From contig NZ_FUXW01000009.1 of NCBI RefSeq assembly GCF_900167005.1, positions 1 through 64,000 on the forward strand: a DNA stretch of 64,000 bases, read 5' to 3'. The notes beneath the pieces are model-generated. The model was given only the letters and a program-made list of their open reading frames with translations. It made no database searches and was not told the origin of the DNA. Below are positions 44,126-52,766 of this stretch, piece after piece; the stretch's first letter is position 1; every line of letters begins with the position of its first letter. The DNA comes from Butyricicoccus pullicaecorum DSM 23266. GTDB lineage: Bacteria > Bacillota > Clostridia > Oscillospirales > Butyricicoccaceae. The translations under genes were made by a program, and so were the position numbers.

Positions 44126-46444
44126 ATGATAGCTCAGATCATCAAACGAGACGGCCGTCAGTCGGCCTTTGAACTGGATAAAATTACAAACGCGATCTTT
44201 CAGGCCGCGCAGGCCTCGGGCGGTCACGATTACCAGATGGCCGAGACCCTGGCACGCCAGGTCGAGCAAAACCTGGAACAGGCGCTGTCCGGCGAGATTC
44301 CGACCGTCGAGCAGATCCAGGACGAGGTCGAGCGTGTCCTGGTCGAAACCGGCCATGCACGCACGGCAAAGCGGTACATCCTGTACCGTAACGAGCGCAC
44401 CCGCGTGCGTGAGATGAATACCCGTCTGATGAAAGTTTATGAGGATCTGACTTTCAAGTCCTCGCTCGAGAACAACGTAAAGCGCGAGAACGCCAACATC
44501 GACGGCGATACCGCGATGGGTACCATGCTCAAGTACGGCTCGGAGGGCGCGAAGCAGTTCTACGAGATGTTCATTCTCGACCCGGAGCACGCACGCGCAC
44601 ACCGCGAAGGCGACATCCACATCCACGACCTGGATTTCCTCACCCTGACCACCACCTGCTGCCAGATCGATCTGCTCAAGCTGTTCCAGGGCGGTTTTTC
44701 GACCGGTCACGGCTTCCTGCGTGAGCCGAACGACATCCGCTCGTACTCTGCACTGGCGTGCATCGCGCTCCAGTCCAACCAGAACGACCAGCACGGCGGT
44801 CAGTCCATCCCGAATTTCGATTACTCCATGGCGCCCGGCGTCAAGAAGACCTTCCGCCGCGCGTTCACCGATAACCTGACCAAGGCCATCGAGATTTACC
44901 TCGAGCAGGAGGACGGCGAGCTGCTGAGCAAGTCGATCGTGAAGAACGCTGAGCGCGAGACCGGTGAGATTGCGGTCTTTGCCGATGGCAACGGCTTCGA
45001 CGAGGCGGTCGAGCGTCTGCTGTGCGACCACACCGACGAGCGCACCGCGGCCAAGATCATGCGCTTTACCCGCAAGTACGCGGTCAAGGAAACCCGCCGC
45101 AATACCTATCAGGCCATGGAAGCACTGGTGCACAACCTCAATACCATGCATTCGCGTGCAGGCGCACAGGTGCCGTTTACTTCGCTCAACTACGGTACCG
45201 ACACCTCGCCCGAAGGCCGTCTGGTCATGGAATGCCTGATGAAGGCAACCGAGGCAGGCCTGGGCAACGGCGAGACCTCGATCTTCCCGATTCACATTTT
45301 CAAGGTCAAGGAGGGCGTCAACTACAACCCCGGCGAGCCCAACTACGACCTGTTTAAGCTGGCCATGCGCGTATCGGCAAAGCGCATGTTCCCGAACTTC
45401 TCGTTCCTCGACGCACCGTTCAACGCGCAGTACTATAAGCCCGGCCACCCCGAGACCGAGGCAACTTACATGGGCTGCCGTACCCGCGTGGTGGGCAACG
45501 TGTTCGACCCGACCCGCGAGATCGTAAACGGCCGCGGCAACCTGAGCTTTACGTCCATCAACCTGCCGCGCATTGCGATTTTGAGCAAGGGCGATATCGA
45601 CTGGTTCTTTGAGGACCTCGACCGCAAGATCGACCTTGTCATCGACCAGCTGCTTGCCCGTCTGCGCATCCAGAGCCAGAAGAAGGTCAGAAACTATCCC
45701 TTCCTCATGGGTCAGGGCGTGTGGATTGACTCGGAGAAGCTGGGCCCGGACGACAGCGTGGGCGAGGTATTAAAGCACGGCAGCCTGACCTGCGGCTTTA
45801 TCGGCCTTGCAGAGACGCTCAAGGCGCTCATCGGTGTACATCACGGCGAGAGCGACGAGGCACAGGAACTCGGCCTCAAGATCGTATCGCACATGCGTGA
45901 GCGCATGGATCAGGCGGCACAGCAGTACCACCTGAACTTCACTTTGATTGCAACCCCGGCAGAGGGTCTGTCCGGCCGCTTCGTGCGCATGGATCGTGCG
46001 CGTTTTGGCGAGATTCCGGGCGTAACCGACCGCGAATACTATACCAACTCATTCCACGTGCCGGTATATTATCCGATTTCTGCCTTTGAGAAGATTCGCC
46101 GCGAGGCACCGTACCACGCGCTGACCAACGGCGGACATATCAGCTACATCGAGCTCGACGGTGACCCGACCCAGAACCTCGAGGCGTTTGAGACGGTAGT
46201 CCGCGCCATGAAGGAAGCAGGCATGGGCTACGGCGCCATCAACCACCCCATCGACCGTGACCCCATCTGCGGCTATACCGGCATCATCGGTGATGTCTGC
46301 CCGCGCTGCGGCCGCCGTGAGGGCGAGGGCGTACCGCTCGAGAAGCTGCAGAAGCTTGGCATGTACAAGCACCTCAACTGGTCTACCCTGGGCTATCCGG
46401 GCGACCCGAACGAGGAACACGACCGCGTTGTAAACCCGCTTTGA
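44126..46444 (+). CDS. nrdD: Anaerobic (class III) ribonucleoside-triphosphate reductase, large part lacking a normal glycyl-radical tail
   Basis: 772 residues. An N-terminal ATP-cone (IIKRDGRQSAFELDKI, about 4-95) precedes the ten-stranded barrel with IDGDTAMGTMLKYGSE, HREGDIHIHDLDF and QNDQHGGQSIPNFDY. Near the end is the zinc region ICGYTGIIGDVCPRCGR (about 714-730). Where clostridial NrdD continues into FERIRRITGYLVG, this protein reads LEKLQKLGMYKHL and stops 28 residues later with EEHDRVVNPL, a degenerate-looking copy of the radical domain. The real RITGYLVG sequence is in the next small gene. The ATG at 44126 has GGAAGGAG upstream; homology starts there. Confidence 0.92.
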   Translation: MIAQIIKRDGRQSAFELDKITNAIFQAAQASGGHDYQMAETLARQVEQNLEQALSGEIPTVEQIQDEVERVLVETGHARTAKRYILYRNERTRVREMNTRLMKVYEDLTFKSSLENNVKRENANIDGDTAMGTMLKYGSEGAKQFYEMFILDPEHARAHREGDIHIHDLDFLTLTTTCCQIDLLKLFQGGFSTGHGFLREPNDIRSYSALACIALQSNQNDQHGGQSIPNFDYSMAPGVKKTFRRAFTDNLTKAIEIYLEQEDGELLSKSIVKNAERETGEIAVFADGNGFDEAVERLLCDHTDERTAAKIMRFTRKYAVKETRRNTYQAMEALVHNLNTMHSRAGAQVPFTSLNYGTDTSPEGRLVMECLMKATEAGLGNGETSIFPIHIFKVKEGVNYNPGEPNYDLFKLAMRVSAKRMFPNFSFLDAPFNAQYYKPGHPETEATYMGCRTRVVGNVFDPTREIVNGRGNLSFTSINLPRIAILSKGDIDWFFEDLDRKIDLVIDQLLARLRIQSQKKVRNYPFLMGQGVWIDSEKLGPDDSVGEVLKHGSLTCGFIGLAETLKALIGVHHGESDEAQELGLKIVSHMRERMDQAAQQYHLNFTLIATPAEGLSGRFVRMDRARFGEIPGVTDREYYTNSFHVPVYYPISAFEKIRREAPYHALTNGGHISYIELDGDPTQNLEAFETVVRAMKEAGMGYGAINHPIDRDPICGYTGIIGDVCPRCGRREGEGVPLEKLQKLGMYKHLNWSTLGYPGDPNEEHDRVVNPL

Positions 46445-46480
46445 TTTTTGATATCAGGTTTGAACATAGGAGGAAGAATG

Positions 46481-46684
46481 ATGACTAAGGAATTCAACGT
46501 AACCGAAGTAAATGGTGTTCCGGTTGTTGGCGAGGGTGTTGGCTTTGAGCGTATCCGCCGCATTACCGGTTATCTGGTAGGTACCCTCGACCGCTTCAAC
46601 AACGGCAAGCGCGCAGAGGAGCACGACCGCGTAAAGCATGGCGTATCCTGCTGCTCGTTAAGCGATAACACCCGTTCGGCATAA
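46481..46684 (+). CDS. Separate glycyl-radical domain of anaerobic ribonucleotide reductase
   Basis: 67 residues from the second of two adjacent ATGs (46481), which is 7 bases after AGGAGG; the first, at 46478, is only 4 bases away. Residues 22-53 (FERIRRITGYLVG..., RAEEHDRVKHG) are the C-terminal glycyl-radical segment normally fused to NrdD, with the radical-bearing glycine expected at G30 in RITGY. The tail VSCCSLSDN adds a Cys pair. Lying between nrdD and nrdG, it likely docks into NrdD and is activated by NrdG, much as the spare-part protein GrcA (YfiD) does for pyruvate formate-lyase. Confidence 0.88.
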   Translation: MTKEFNVTEVNGVPVVGEGVGFERIRRITGYLVGTLDRFNNGKRAEEHDRVKHGVSCCSLSDNTRSA

Positions 46685-46689
46685 GCACC

Positions 46690-47196
46690 ATGGGGAAAAC
46701 ATTGCGCATAGCGGGAACAATCGGTGAGTCCATCGTAGACGGCCCCGGCTTCCGCTATGTCATCTTCACACAGGGCTGTCCGCACCATTGCCCCGGCTGC
46801 CATAACCCGGAAACACACGATTTTTCGGGCGGTACCGACATCGACAGCGATGCACTGGTCGCGGATATCCTCAAAAATCCGCTGCTGACCGGTGTGACCT
46901 TCTCGGGCGGCGAACCGTTCTGTCAGGCAGAAGGTTTGTGCGCGGTGGCGGACGGTTTAAACGGTAAAAAACCGCTCATGTCCTATACCGGTTATACCTT
47001 CGAACAGCTCATGGAATTGCCCGATCCGTGGGTGAGGAAATTGCTGGAAAAGCTGACATTGCTCGTCGATGGCAGGTTTGTGGAGGAAGAGAAAGGCTTA
47101 GAGCTTCGCTTCCGCGGCAGCGCAAACCAGCGCGTGTTGGATGTCCAGACATCCCTGAAAACCGGACAGGCAACTTGGATGGAAGAGTATCGTTAA
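46690..47196 (+). CDS. nrdG: Anaerobic ribonucleotide reductase activating enzyme
   Basis: 168 residues. The radical SAM motif is C30-x3-C34-x2-C37 in CPHHCPGCHN; VTFSGGEPF binds SAM. It generates the glycyl radical on the reductase. It starts 5 bases after the small glycyl-radical gene, whose stop region provides weak ribosome-site purines, so translational coupling is likely. Length is normal. Confidence 0.95.
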   Translation: MGKTLRIAGTIGESIVDGPGFRYVIFTQGCPHHCPGCHNPETHDFSGGTDIDSDALVADILKNPLLTGVTFSGGEPFCQAEGLCAVADGLNGKKPLMSYTGYTFEQLMELPDPWVRKLLEKLTLLVDGRFVEEEKGLELRFRGSANQRVLDVQTSLKTGQATWMEEYR

Positions 47197-47202
47197 AACC
47201 AG

Positions 47203-47430
47203 CACCGCACCCATAATGAAGCTTTCGCCAGCCTTTCTCGAAAGGCTGCGGGTTCTCAGGGCAGAGCCCTGAGCCGCATCCCGCAGGATGCGGAATCCCC
47301 TTTTTGATTTTCGCTTTTGCGAAAATCAACCAAAAAATAAAAAAGAAGCGCTGTCCGCAGACAGCGCAACCCCCTGCGCGCTAAGCGCGCTCATGGAAAC
47401 CGTTCCCTAGGGAACGGTTTCTTTTTTACC
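47203..47430. repeat. Multi-hairpin half-element F (left side of composite locus)
   Basis: It begins GCACCGCACCC 12 bases after the nrdG stop and holds the left arm, CTCAGGGC/GCCCTGAG, CGCATCC/GGATGCG, GATTTTCGC/GCGAAAATC, AGCGCTGTC/GACAGCGC, GCGCGC/GCGCGC and AAACCGTTCCC/GGGAACGGTTT (47398-47423, then T-run). The segment from the AGCGCTGTC stem to the end recurs almost exactly, inverted, at 47981-48060. Confidence 0.9.
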
Positions 47431-47452
47431 CCTACTGCCGCAATACGCCCTT

Positions 47453-47620
47453 TTAAACGTCCTCCTCCCCAGCAATATACATCTCTTCTGTTGTTCGCTG
47501 CGCGTCAACCAGAGCGAGGTATGCGCGAACGGTGTTGCCCTGTTCGAGCAGCGTGGCGGCGTGCGTAACCGAACGAAAGAGGGTGTAATACATCTGTTCA
47601 AAGTCCGGCTTACTGTCCAT
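47453..47620 (-). CDS. Small 55-residue protein, function unknown
   Basis: It begins MDSKPDFEQMYYTLF and ends YIAGEEDV. The start has a textbook AGGAGGT 7 bases upstream and a good promoter (TTGACT-N17-TATATT, 47651-47679). The sequence is predicted mostly helical, without membrane segment or cysteine motif. It is divergent from an XRE-type regulator, with which it shares an operator-like palindrome. Both lie inside two inverted hairpin half-elements, as cargo. It could be an antitoxin-like or regulator-modulating peptide; that is speculation. Confidence 0.7.
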   Translation of the reverse strand: MDSKPDFEQMYYTLFRSVTHAATLLEQGNTVRAYLALVDAQRTTEEMYIAGEEDV

Positions 47621-47650
47621 ACTATTACCTCCTAGAGATATATTATATAA

Positions 47651-47700
47651 AATATAATACTTTATAATAGAATAGTCAAGCGGTCATATCCTAGATATGA
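47651..47700. promoter_or_regulatory. Divergent promoter region with operator palindrome
   Basis: Minus-strand promoter TTGACT (47674-47679), 17 bases, TATATT (47651-47656). Beside it is the perfect inverted repeat TCATATC-CTA-GATATGA (47684-47700), followed by a second half-palindromic GATATC just before the regulator gene. A TATAAT at 47663-47668 may serve the plus strand. It is very AT-rich compared with the surroundings. Confidence 0.65.
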
Positions 47701-47717
47701 TATCTATAGGTGATAAT

Positions 47718-47966
47718 ATGGCTGAACGTTCTATTATAGTAACACAATCTTATGGCACTGTTGTGCTGCATTTACGCGAAATGCTGGAATCGCGCGGGAT
47801 GAATAGAAACCAACTAGCCAGCGCAATTCATGTGAATTTTGCGGTTGTTGATAGATGGTATCAGGGCAAGGTCGAAAAACTCGACCTCGACATCCTCGCC
47901 CGTATCTGCTATGTGCTTGACTGTGAAGTGTCCGAGCTGCTCGAATATCGTGCAGATGCGGAGTAA
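47718..47966 (+). CDS. XRE/Cro-CI-type helix-turn-helix regulator
   Basis: 82 residues from the ATG at 47718 (AGGTGATAAT upstream; an in-frame ATG at 47697 lacks a site). The HTH spans about residues 15-75: MLESRGMNRNQLASAIHVNFAVVDRWYQGKVEKLDLDILARIC (core NQLASAIHVNFAVVDRWYQG). It has no other domain. Codons such as ATA and AGA and a low GC content in the first third differ from neighbouring genes, suggesting transfer. It probably represses itself and the divergent 55-residue gene. Confidence 0.85.
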   Translation: MAERSIIVTQSYGTVVLHLREMLESRGMNRNQLASAIHVNFAVVDRWYQGKVEKLDLDILARICYVLDCEVSELLEYRADAE

Positions 47967-47971
47967 TTGAG

Positions 47972-48207
47972 GTAAAAAAAGAAACCGTTCCCTAGGGAAC
48001 GGTTTCCATGAGCGCGCTTAGCGCGCAGGGGATTGCGCTGTCTGCGGACAGCGCTTTTTTGTTCTGTTTTGGTTGATTTTCGCGGAAGCGAAAATCAAAG
48101 AGGGGAGTTTCGCGCTCTGCGGAGCGCGACTCAGGGCTCTGCCCTGAGAACCCGCAAGCCTTTCGAGAAAGGCTTGAGCGAAAGCTTCAATTATTGGTGC
48201 GGCGATC
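47972..48207. repeat. Multi-hairpin half-element G (right side of composite locus)
   Basis: In inverted order: AAACCGTTCCC/GGGAACGGTTT (47981-48008), GCGCGC stems, GCGCTGTC/GACAGCGC, T-run, GATTTTCGC/GCGAAAATC, CGCGCTC/GAGCGCG, CTCAGGGC/GCCCTGAG, AAGCCTTTCGAGAAAGGCTT and GAAGC...GGTGCGGCG. The last bases coincide with the rodA stop codon. With F it forms a roughly 1-kb element bounded by inverted arms. Confidence 0.9.
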
Positions 48208-49336
48208 ACTTTTGGAGCCAACTGGGTTTTTCTCTCATTCTAACTCCGGCGGCGACGCCGAGTGCAATATACATCGTAACGACCGATGTACCACCGTACG
48301 AGAACAAAGGCAGGGTAACGCCGACAACCGGGAACATACCCAAGCACATCAGAATATTCTGGAATGACTGGAACATGAACATACCCGCGATACCGACGGT
48401 CATCAGTGCCGAGAACGTCGAACCGGCACGATAACTGACGTAAAACAGTCTCAAAACCAGCAATGCCAGCAGGATGATGACCAGCATTGCGCCGATAAAG
48501 CCGAACTCTTCGCCCGCAACCGTATAAATGAAGTCGGACTCGTTAACCGGGACTTTATTATACTGTGTTTGCAGGCCCTGCATATAGCCCGAGCCGCTGA
48601 ACTGTCCCGCGCCGATCGCAATTTTACTCTGTGCGGTCTGGTAGTAGTAGTCCTTATCGCCATACAAATTATCGATCGAGGGGTCGAGCAGGACGAGAAT
48701 ACGCGCCAGTCGATAACCGCTCAGGAACTGAAACGCAATCGGGACGGCTGCAAGTCCGAGTACCGCGCCGCCGAAAATCCACTTATAGGAAATACCTGCG
48801 GCAAAGATCATCGTAATCGCAATCAGAAGATAGCCCATTGCAACACCTGCGTCGTGCTGGGCGACTACGATTGCGCCAAACGGCAGCATCGCGTGAATGC
48901 CGAGCTGGATGAGTGTCTGCCAGCGGTTGATCTCCTCATAAACCTGCATCAGATGGGCGGCAAAGGTGATGATAAACAGAATCTTACCGATCTCACCCGG
49001 CTGAACCGTGATCGGGCCAATTTCAATCCAGCTCTGGTTACCGCTTCGGCTGGAACCCAAAACGAACATGGATAGCTGCATCACGACATTGAGCAGCAGC
49101 AGCACGCGCCAATACCGCTTGATGGACTCCAGATCGACCAGAGACATAATGATAAACGCAATCACGCCAATGACGACCGCACCGCCCTGAACGATCAGAA
49201 AACGGTCGTGCGAGGCACTGCTCGCGGTCGCGGAGTTGACTAAAACCAAGCTGTAAGCCGAACAGCAAAGCGCGATAAACAGTAGATAAAGGTCGGTATT
49301 TTTGAAGTAGTGCACGGCCGAACGCAATGGCCTCAT
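48206..49336 (-). CDS. rodA: RodA-like peptidoglycan polymerase (SEDS family)
   Basis: 376 residues with about ten membrane helices. SEDS signatures: GSSRSGNQSWIEIGPITVQPGEIGK (core SWIEIGPITVQPGE), VAQHDAGVAMGYLL, KIAIGAGQFSGSGY, FIYTVAGEEFGFIGA and PVVGVTLPLFSYGGTS. RodA polymerises lipid II for lateral wall growth with a class B PBP, which is not nearby. I start at 49336, 10 bases after AGGAGG; an ATG at 49345 inside that spacer is out of frame. The stop codon abuts half-element G. Confidence 0.93.
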   Translation of the reverse strand: MRPLRSAVHYFKNTDLYLLFIALCCSAYSLVLVNSATASSASHDRFLIVQGGAVVIGVIAFIIMSLVDLESIKRYWRVLLLLNVVMQLSMFVLGSSRSGNQSWIEIGPITVQPGEIGKILFIITFAAHLMQVYEEINRWQTLIQLGIHAMLPFGAIVVAQHDAGVAMGYLLIAITMIFAAGISYKWIFGGAVLGLAAVPIAFQFLSGYRLARILVLLDPSIDNLYGDKDYYYQTAQSKIAIGAGQFSGSGYMQGLQTQYNKVPVNESDFIYTVAGEEFGFIGAMLVIILLALLVLRLFYVSYRAGSTFSALMTVGIAGMFMFQSFQNILMCLGMFPVVGVTLPLFSYGGTSVVTMYIALGVAAGVRMREKPSWLQK

Positions 49337-49470
49337 GTCAGCATGGCCTCCTTTTCGCAGACGCTGGGGTTTGATATAATTCCATAAAAGGCTGGAATCT
49401 ATCATACCACAATTTCAGCGGAAAAGCGAGAGAAAATGCGCCGGGATTTCTTTTGGATTGATAAAAAATG

Positions 49471-49479
49471 TGGTATAAT
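49471..49479 (+). promoter_or_regulatory. Extended -10 promoter for fhs
   Basis: TGG-TATAAT; the -35 region (TTTTGG, 49451-49456) is weak. Confidence 0.55.
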
Positions 49480-49519
49480 GTCACTAAAGTGTATCCCATA
49501 ACAAGACGATGGAGGATGA

Positions 49520-51196
49520 ATGGCAATGCTGACAGATATCGAGATCGCGCAGAACTGCAAAATGCAGCCCATCACGGAGGTTGCCGCAAAGGCTGGACTT
49601 TCCGCAGATGATCTGGAACTTTACGGCAAGTATAAGGCAAAGCTCGGCCGCGAAACCTGGGAAAAGATTCAGGATAAGCCGGACGGCAAGCTGGTTCTCG
49701 TGACCGCAATCAATCCCACCCCGGCAGGCGAGGGCAAGACCACCACGACCGTCGGTCTGGGTCAGGCAATGGCACAGCTCGGACAGAATGCAGTCATCGC
49801 ACTGCGTGAACCGTCTCTCGGCCCGGTCTTCGGCATCAAGGGCGGTGCAGCCGGCGGCGGCTATGCACAGGTCGTACCGATGGAGGACATTAACCTCCAC
49901 TTTACCGGCGACATGCACGCCATCACCGCAGCCAATAACCTGCTCTGTGCAATGCTCGACAACCACCTCCAGCAGGGCAACACGCTGGGCATCGATTCCC
50001 GCCGCGTCCTCTTTTCCCGCGTTCTGGATATGAACGACCGCGCACTGCGCAACATCACCATTGGCCTTGGCGGCAAGGTCAACGGCGTACCGCGTGAAGA
50101 TCACTTTATGATTACGGTCGCATCCGAGGTCATGGCCATCCTGTGCCTGGCAAACGACCTTGCAGACCTTAAAAAGCGTCTGGGCAACATTCTGGTCGCT
50201 TACACTTACGCCGGTGAGCCGGTTTACGCACGCGACCTCAAGGCAGACGGCGCAATGGCTGCCCTCTTAAAGGACGCCATCAAGCCCAACCTCGTCCAGA
50301 CCCTCGAGGGTACGCCCTGCCTGATGCACGGCGGCCCCTTCGCAAACATCGCACACGGCTGCAACAGCGTACAGGCGACCAAGATGGCGCTTAAGCTGGG
50401 TGATATCGCCATCACTGAGGCCGGCTTCGGCGCAGACCTCGGCGCGGAGAAGTTCCTCGACATCAAGTGCCGCGCAGCTGGCCTGACGCCGTCCTGTGTC
50501 GTTCTGGTCGCAACCGTCCGCGCACTCAAGTATAACGGTGGCGTGGCAAAGCCCGACCTCAACCAGCCCAACGTCGACGCACTGGCAAAGGGCATCGTCA
50601 ACCTGGACGCACACATCGAAAACATCCGTAAGTTCGGTCTGCCGGTCGTTGTTGCAATCAACGCATTCCCGACCGATACCGCCGAGGAAATGGCTTTCAT
50701 CGAGCAGCACTGTCAGGAAATGGGCGTACGCGTCGCGCTGTCCGAGGTATTCGCCAAGGGTGGCGAAGGCGGTAAGGCACTGGCACAGCAGGTACTCGAC
50801 GTACTGGCTGAGGATCAGAGCGATTACCACCCGATCTATGAACTCGATCAGCCCCTGACCGATAAGATTCGCGCCATCGCAACCACCATTTACGGCGCAA
50901 AGGATGTCAATATCCTGCCCGCAGCTGCCAAGGAACTGGCAAACATCGAGGCAATGGGCTACGGCAGCCTGCCGATCTGCATGGCAAAGACTCAGTATTC
51001 GCTGTCCGATGATGCATCCCTGCTCGGCCGTCCCACCGATTTCACCATCACCGTCCGCACCGCTCGCCTGTCGGCTGGCGCAGGATTCGTGGTCTGTGAG
51101 ACCGGCGCCATCATGACCATGCCCGGCCTGCCCAAGAAGCCCGCGGCAGAGAATATCGACGTCGAGGAAGACGGCAAGATCATCGGCCTGTTCTAA
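49520..51196 (+). CDS. fhs: Formate-tetrahydrofolate ligase
   Basis: 558 residues, normal length. It makes 10-formyl-THF from formate, THF and ATP. The P-loop is [14 protein letters not shown] (about 67-80), then [23 protein letters not shown] (core [15 protein letters not shown]), [12 protein letters not shown] and the C-terminal MTMPGLPK. Two ATGs, 49520 and 49526, follow GGAGG at 4 and 10 bases; the second may be the true start. It supplies C1 units for purines and, with glycine metabolism, links to the riboswitch-controlled transporter. Confidence 0.96.
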   Translation: MAMLTDIEIAQNCKMQPITEVAAKAGLSADDLELYGKYKAKLGRETWEKIQDKPDGKLVLVTAINPTPAGEGKTTTTVGLGQAMAQLGQNAVIALREPSLGPVFGIKGGAAGGGYAQVVPMEDINLHFTGDMHAITAANNLLCAMLDNHLQQGNTLGIDSRRVLFSRVLDMNDRALRNITIGLGGKVNGVPREDHFMITVASEVMAILCLANDLADLKKRLGNILVAYTYAGEPVYARDLKADGAMAALLKDAIKPNLVQTLEGTPCLMHGGPFANIAHGCNSVQATKMALKLGDIAITEAGFGADLGAEKFLDIKCRAAGLTPSCVVLVATVRALKYNGGVAKPDLNQPNVDALAKGIVNLDAHIENIRKFGLPVVVAINAFPTDTAEEMAFIEQHCQEMGVRVALSEVFAKGGEGGKALAQQVLDVLAEDQSDYHPIYELDQPLTDKIRAIATTIYGAKDVNILPAAAKELANIEAMGYGSLPICMAKTQYSLSDDASLLGRPTDFTITVRTARLSAGAGFVVCETGAIMTMPGLPKKPAAENIDVEEDGKIIGLF

Positions 51197-51200
51197 TCCA

Positions 51201-51420
51201 CCACCGCACCCAACACGGAAAGTTTCGCCAGCCTTTTCAAAGGCTGCGGGTTCTCAGGGCAGCGCCCTGAGTCGCCCGTCGCAACGGGCGAAATCCCCTT
51301 TTTGATTTTCGCTTTTGCGAAAATCAACCAAAAAAGAACAAAAAGCGCGTCCGCAGACGCGCAATCCCCCGCGGCTCAAAGCCGCTCATAAGACCCGACC
51401 GCAAGGCTCGGGTCTTTTTC
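51201..51420. repeat. Multi-hairpin half-element H
   Basis: Left side only: CACCGCACCC, CCTTTTCAAAGG arm, CTCAGGGC/GCCCTGAG with one mismatch, TCGCCCGT/ACGGGCGA, GATTTTCGC/GCGAAAATC, GCGCGTC/GACGCGC, GCGGCT/AGCCGC and AGACCCGA/TCGGGTCT with a T5 tract (51391-51420). It stops there; no right arm follows. It begins about 5 bases after the fhs stop. Confidence 0.88.
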
Positions 51421-51447
51421 TTTTTCCCGTCCCACCCCAAAACAAAA

Positions 51448-51473
51448 GAGAGACCGCACTCGCAGCCTCTCTC
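51448..51473 (-). terminator. Terminator of the next minus-strand gene
   Basis: Minus strand stem GAGAGAGGCTGC...GCGGTCTCTC followed by TTTTG. Confidence 0.65.
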
Positions 51474-51488
51474 AAAAAACCTGAATCT

Positions 51489-52007
51489 TCACGCCCAAAC
51501 GACTCCATCCTCCAATTCCTTCCAGCGCACATGCCATTCCTGCACAAACGACTCGCTCGTATACTGCGACGTGCGGCTGGTGGTCAACACCCGCGGCGTA
51601 ATGCAGACCTCGACCGGAAGCAGAGACTCTTCGGTGTCCACAGCCGGTACATCCTCCTGTAAATCTTCCTCCTGCTCGGTATCGGGATAGCGAATGGTGA
51701 GCGGATGACCGGGGGTGATGTTGAAGTGCACCGACGGACTGTATAAAACCTGCGCTGGATCGTTCGACAGCGAGACCGCGCAGCGAAATCCCTGCGAAAT
51801 TGGATCGTAAAGCAGCAAAATCCGAACCCCATCTTCTTCCTGTAAGACAATCGCCTGCTCTCCGGGCGAAATGTAGGGCGGAGTGGGGACGGCGGCGGGC
51901 GGACGCTGCGCATAGGCGCCGGTCAGAACGACCAAAAACAGCGTGCAAAACAGCAGTACAGTCAGCGCGGTTCGGCGGGAGGCAATGTAATCGGGCCATA
52001 AACGCAT
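51489..52007 (-). CDS. Signal-anchored extracytoplasmic protein, function unknown
   Basis: 172 residues from the ATG at 52007 (AGGAGGTGAGCGCA upstream). A membrane anchor or signal (about 13-35, LTVLLFCTLFLVVLTGAYA) is followed by a Pro-rich stretch and a beta-rich domain of about 130 residues with an acidic EQEEDLQED segment. I recognise no family. It neighbours other small anchored proteins and an ECF sigma/anti-sigma pair. Confidence 0.65.
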   Translation of the reverse strand: MRLWPDYIASRRTALTVLLFCTLFLVVLTGAYAQRPPAAVPTPPYISPGEQAIVLQEEDGVRILLLYDPISQGFRCAVSLSNDPAQVLYSPSVHFNITPGHPLTIRYPDTEQEEDLQEDVPAVDTEESLLPVEVCITPRVLTTSRTSQYTSESFVQEWHVRWKELEDGVVWA

Positions 52008-52207
52008 TGCGCTCACCTCCTGACGGCTTTATTTTCCATCCTCTTTCTAACTTTATGATATCATATATAACCGCACAGGACAAATGGAAAGTACAAAAAG
52101 AGACGGGGAATACACGAAAAAAATAAAGCATTTTTTGTTGCATCCTGATGAAAAGTCACAGGACGGGAACAAATTTCGGCAATGTGCTGGAATATCCGTC
52201 GGAAATT

Positions 52208-52216
52208 TGCTATACT
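52208..52216 (+). promoter_or_regulatory. Extended -10 promoter
   Basis: TGC-TATACT upstream of the gene at 52242; no clear -35. Confidence 0.5.
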
Positions 52217-52241
52217 GTACAAAAAGACAGGAGGGATGCGA

Positions 52242-52733
52242 ATGGAGCGCAAAGCAGTACGAATTGTGATGTGTATTGCCGCGATTTTGACCGCTGTGAT
52301 TACCCTTTGGGGCAAGGGAACGGAGCGCACACTCGTGCCCCAAACGATCGCTGCCGAACAGGTCATGCGCGAGTGCAGCGGACTCATAATCAGCCAGACC
52401 GAACGGGACATGATCGACCAAGTCTGGGCCGATCAGTTGGATTATCCCGCCTATGAACGACGCGAGCTCGACCATAAGACCTGTGACGCGCTGGGCGTGC
52501 CCGGCGGGGACGCTTTCGCACAGATCGCACCCGGAGAAAACGGCTCTGCGTCCGATTTTCTGTATATTGACTGCTGGACGACGAGCGGCGGACGGATTGT
52601 GTATGAAGTGTCCAACGAATTCTATAACAAGACTGTGGAACCTTCTGGTCGGAACGTCCTTTATCTCAATCAAAACAACACCACTTACGAAAAGTATACA
52701 AGTCAGGTTTTATGGCCCTGGTCGGATTTTTAA
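52242..52733 (+). CDS. Small signal-anchored protein, function unknown
   Basis: 163 residues from the ATG at 52242 (AGGAGGGATGCGA upstream). A hydrophobic segment (about 7-25, VMCIAAILTAVITLW) is followed by an extracytoplasmic domain with two Cys (CDALG and DCWTT), possibly disulfide-bonded. No family is recognised. A bidirectional terminator separates it from the convergent anti-sigma gene. Confidence 0.65.
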   Translation: MERKAVRIVMCIAAILTAVITLWGKGTERTLVPQTIAAEQVMRECSGLIISQTERDMIDQVWADQLDYPAYERRELDHKTCDALGVPGGDAFAQIAPGENGSASDFLYIDCWTTSGGRIVYEVSNEFYNKTVEPSGRNVLYLNQNNTTYEKYTSQVLWPWSDF

Positions 52734-52736
52734 AAG

Positions 52737-52765
52737 AAAAAGGACTGCATTTGCAGTCCTTTTTG
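52737..52765. terminator. Bidirectional terminator
   Basis: Stem AAAAAGGACTGCA/TGCAGTCCTTTTT between convergent genes. Confidence 0.88.
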
Positions 52766-52766
52766 A

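Noticed and set aside
44084-45448. 454-residue open frame antisense to nrdD
   Set aside because: Shadow of nrdD codon bias, no recognisable domain or initiation signals.
49458-49479. TTGATA with TATAAT before fhs as a normal promoter
   Set aside because: Spacing is only 10 bases; the extended TGG-TATAAT alone is a better explanation.
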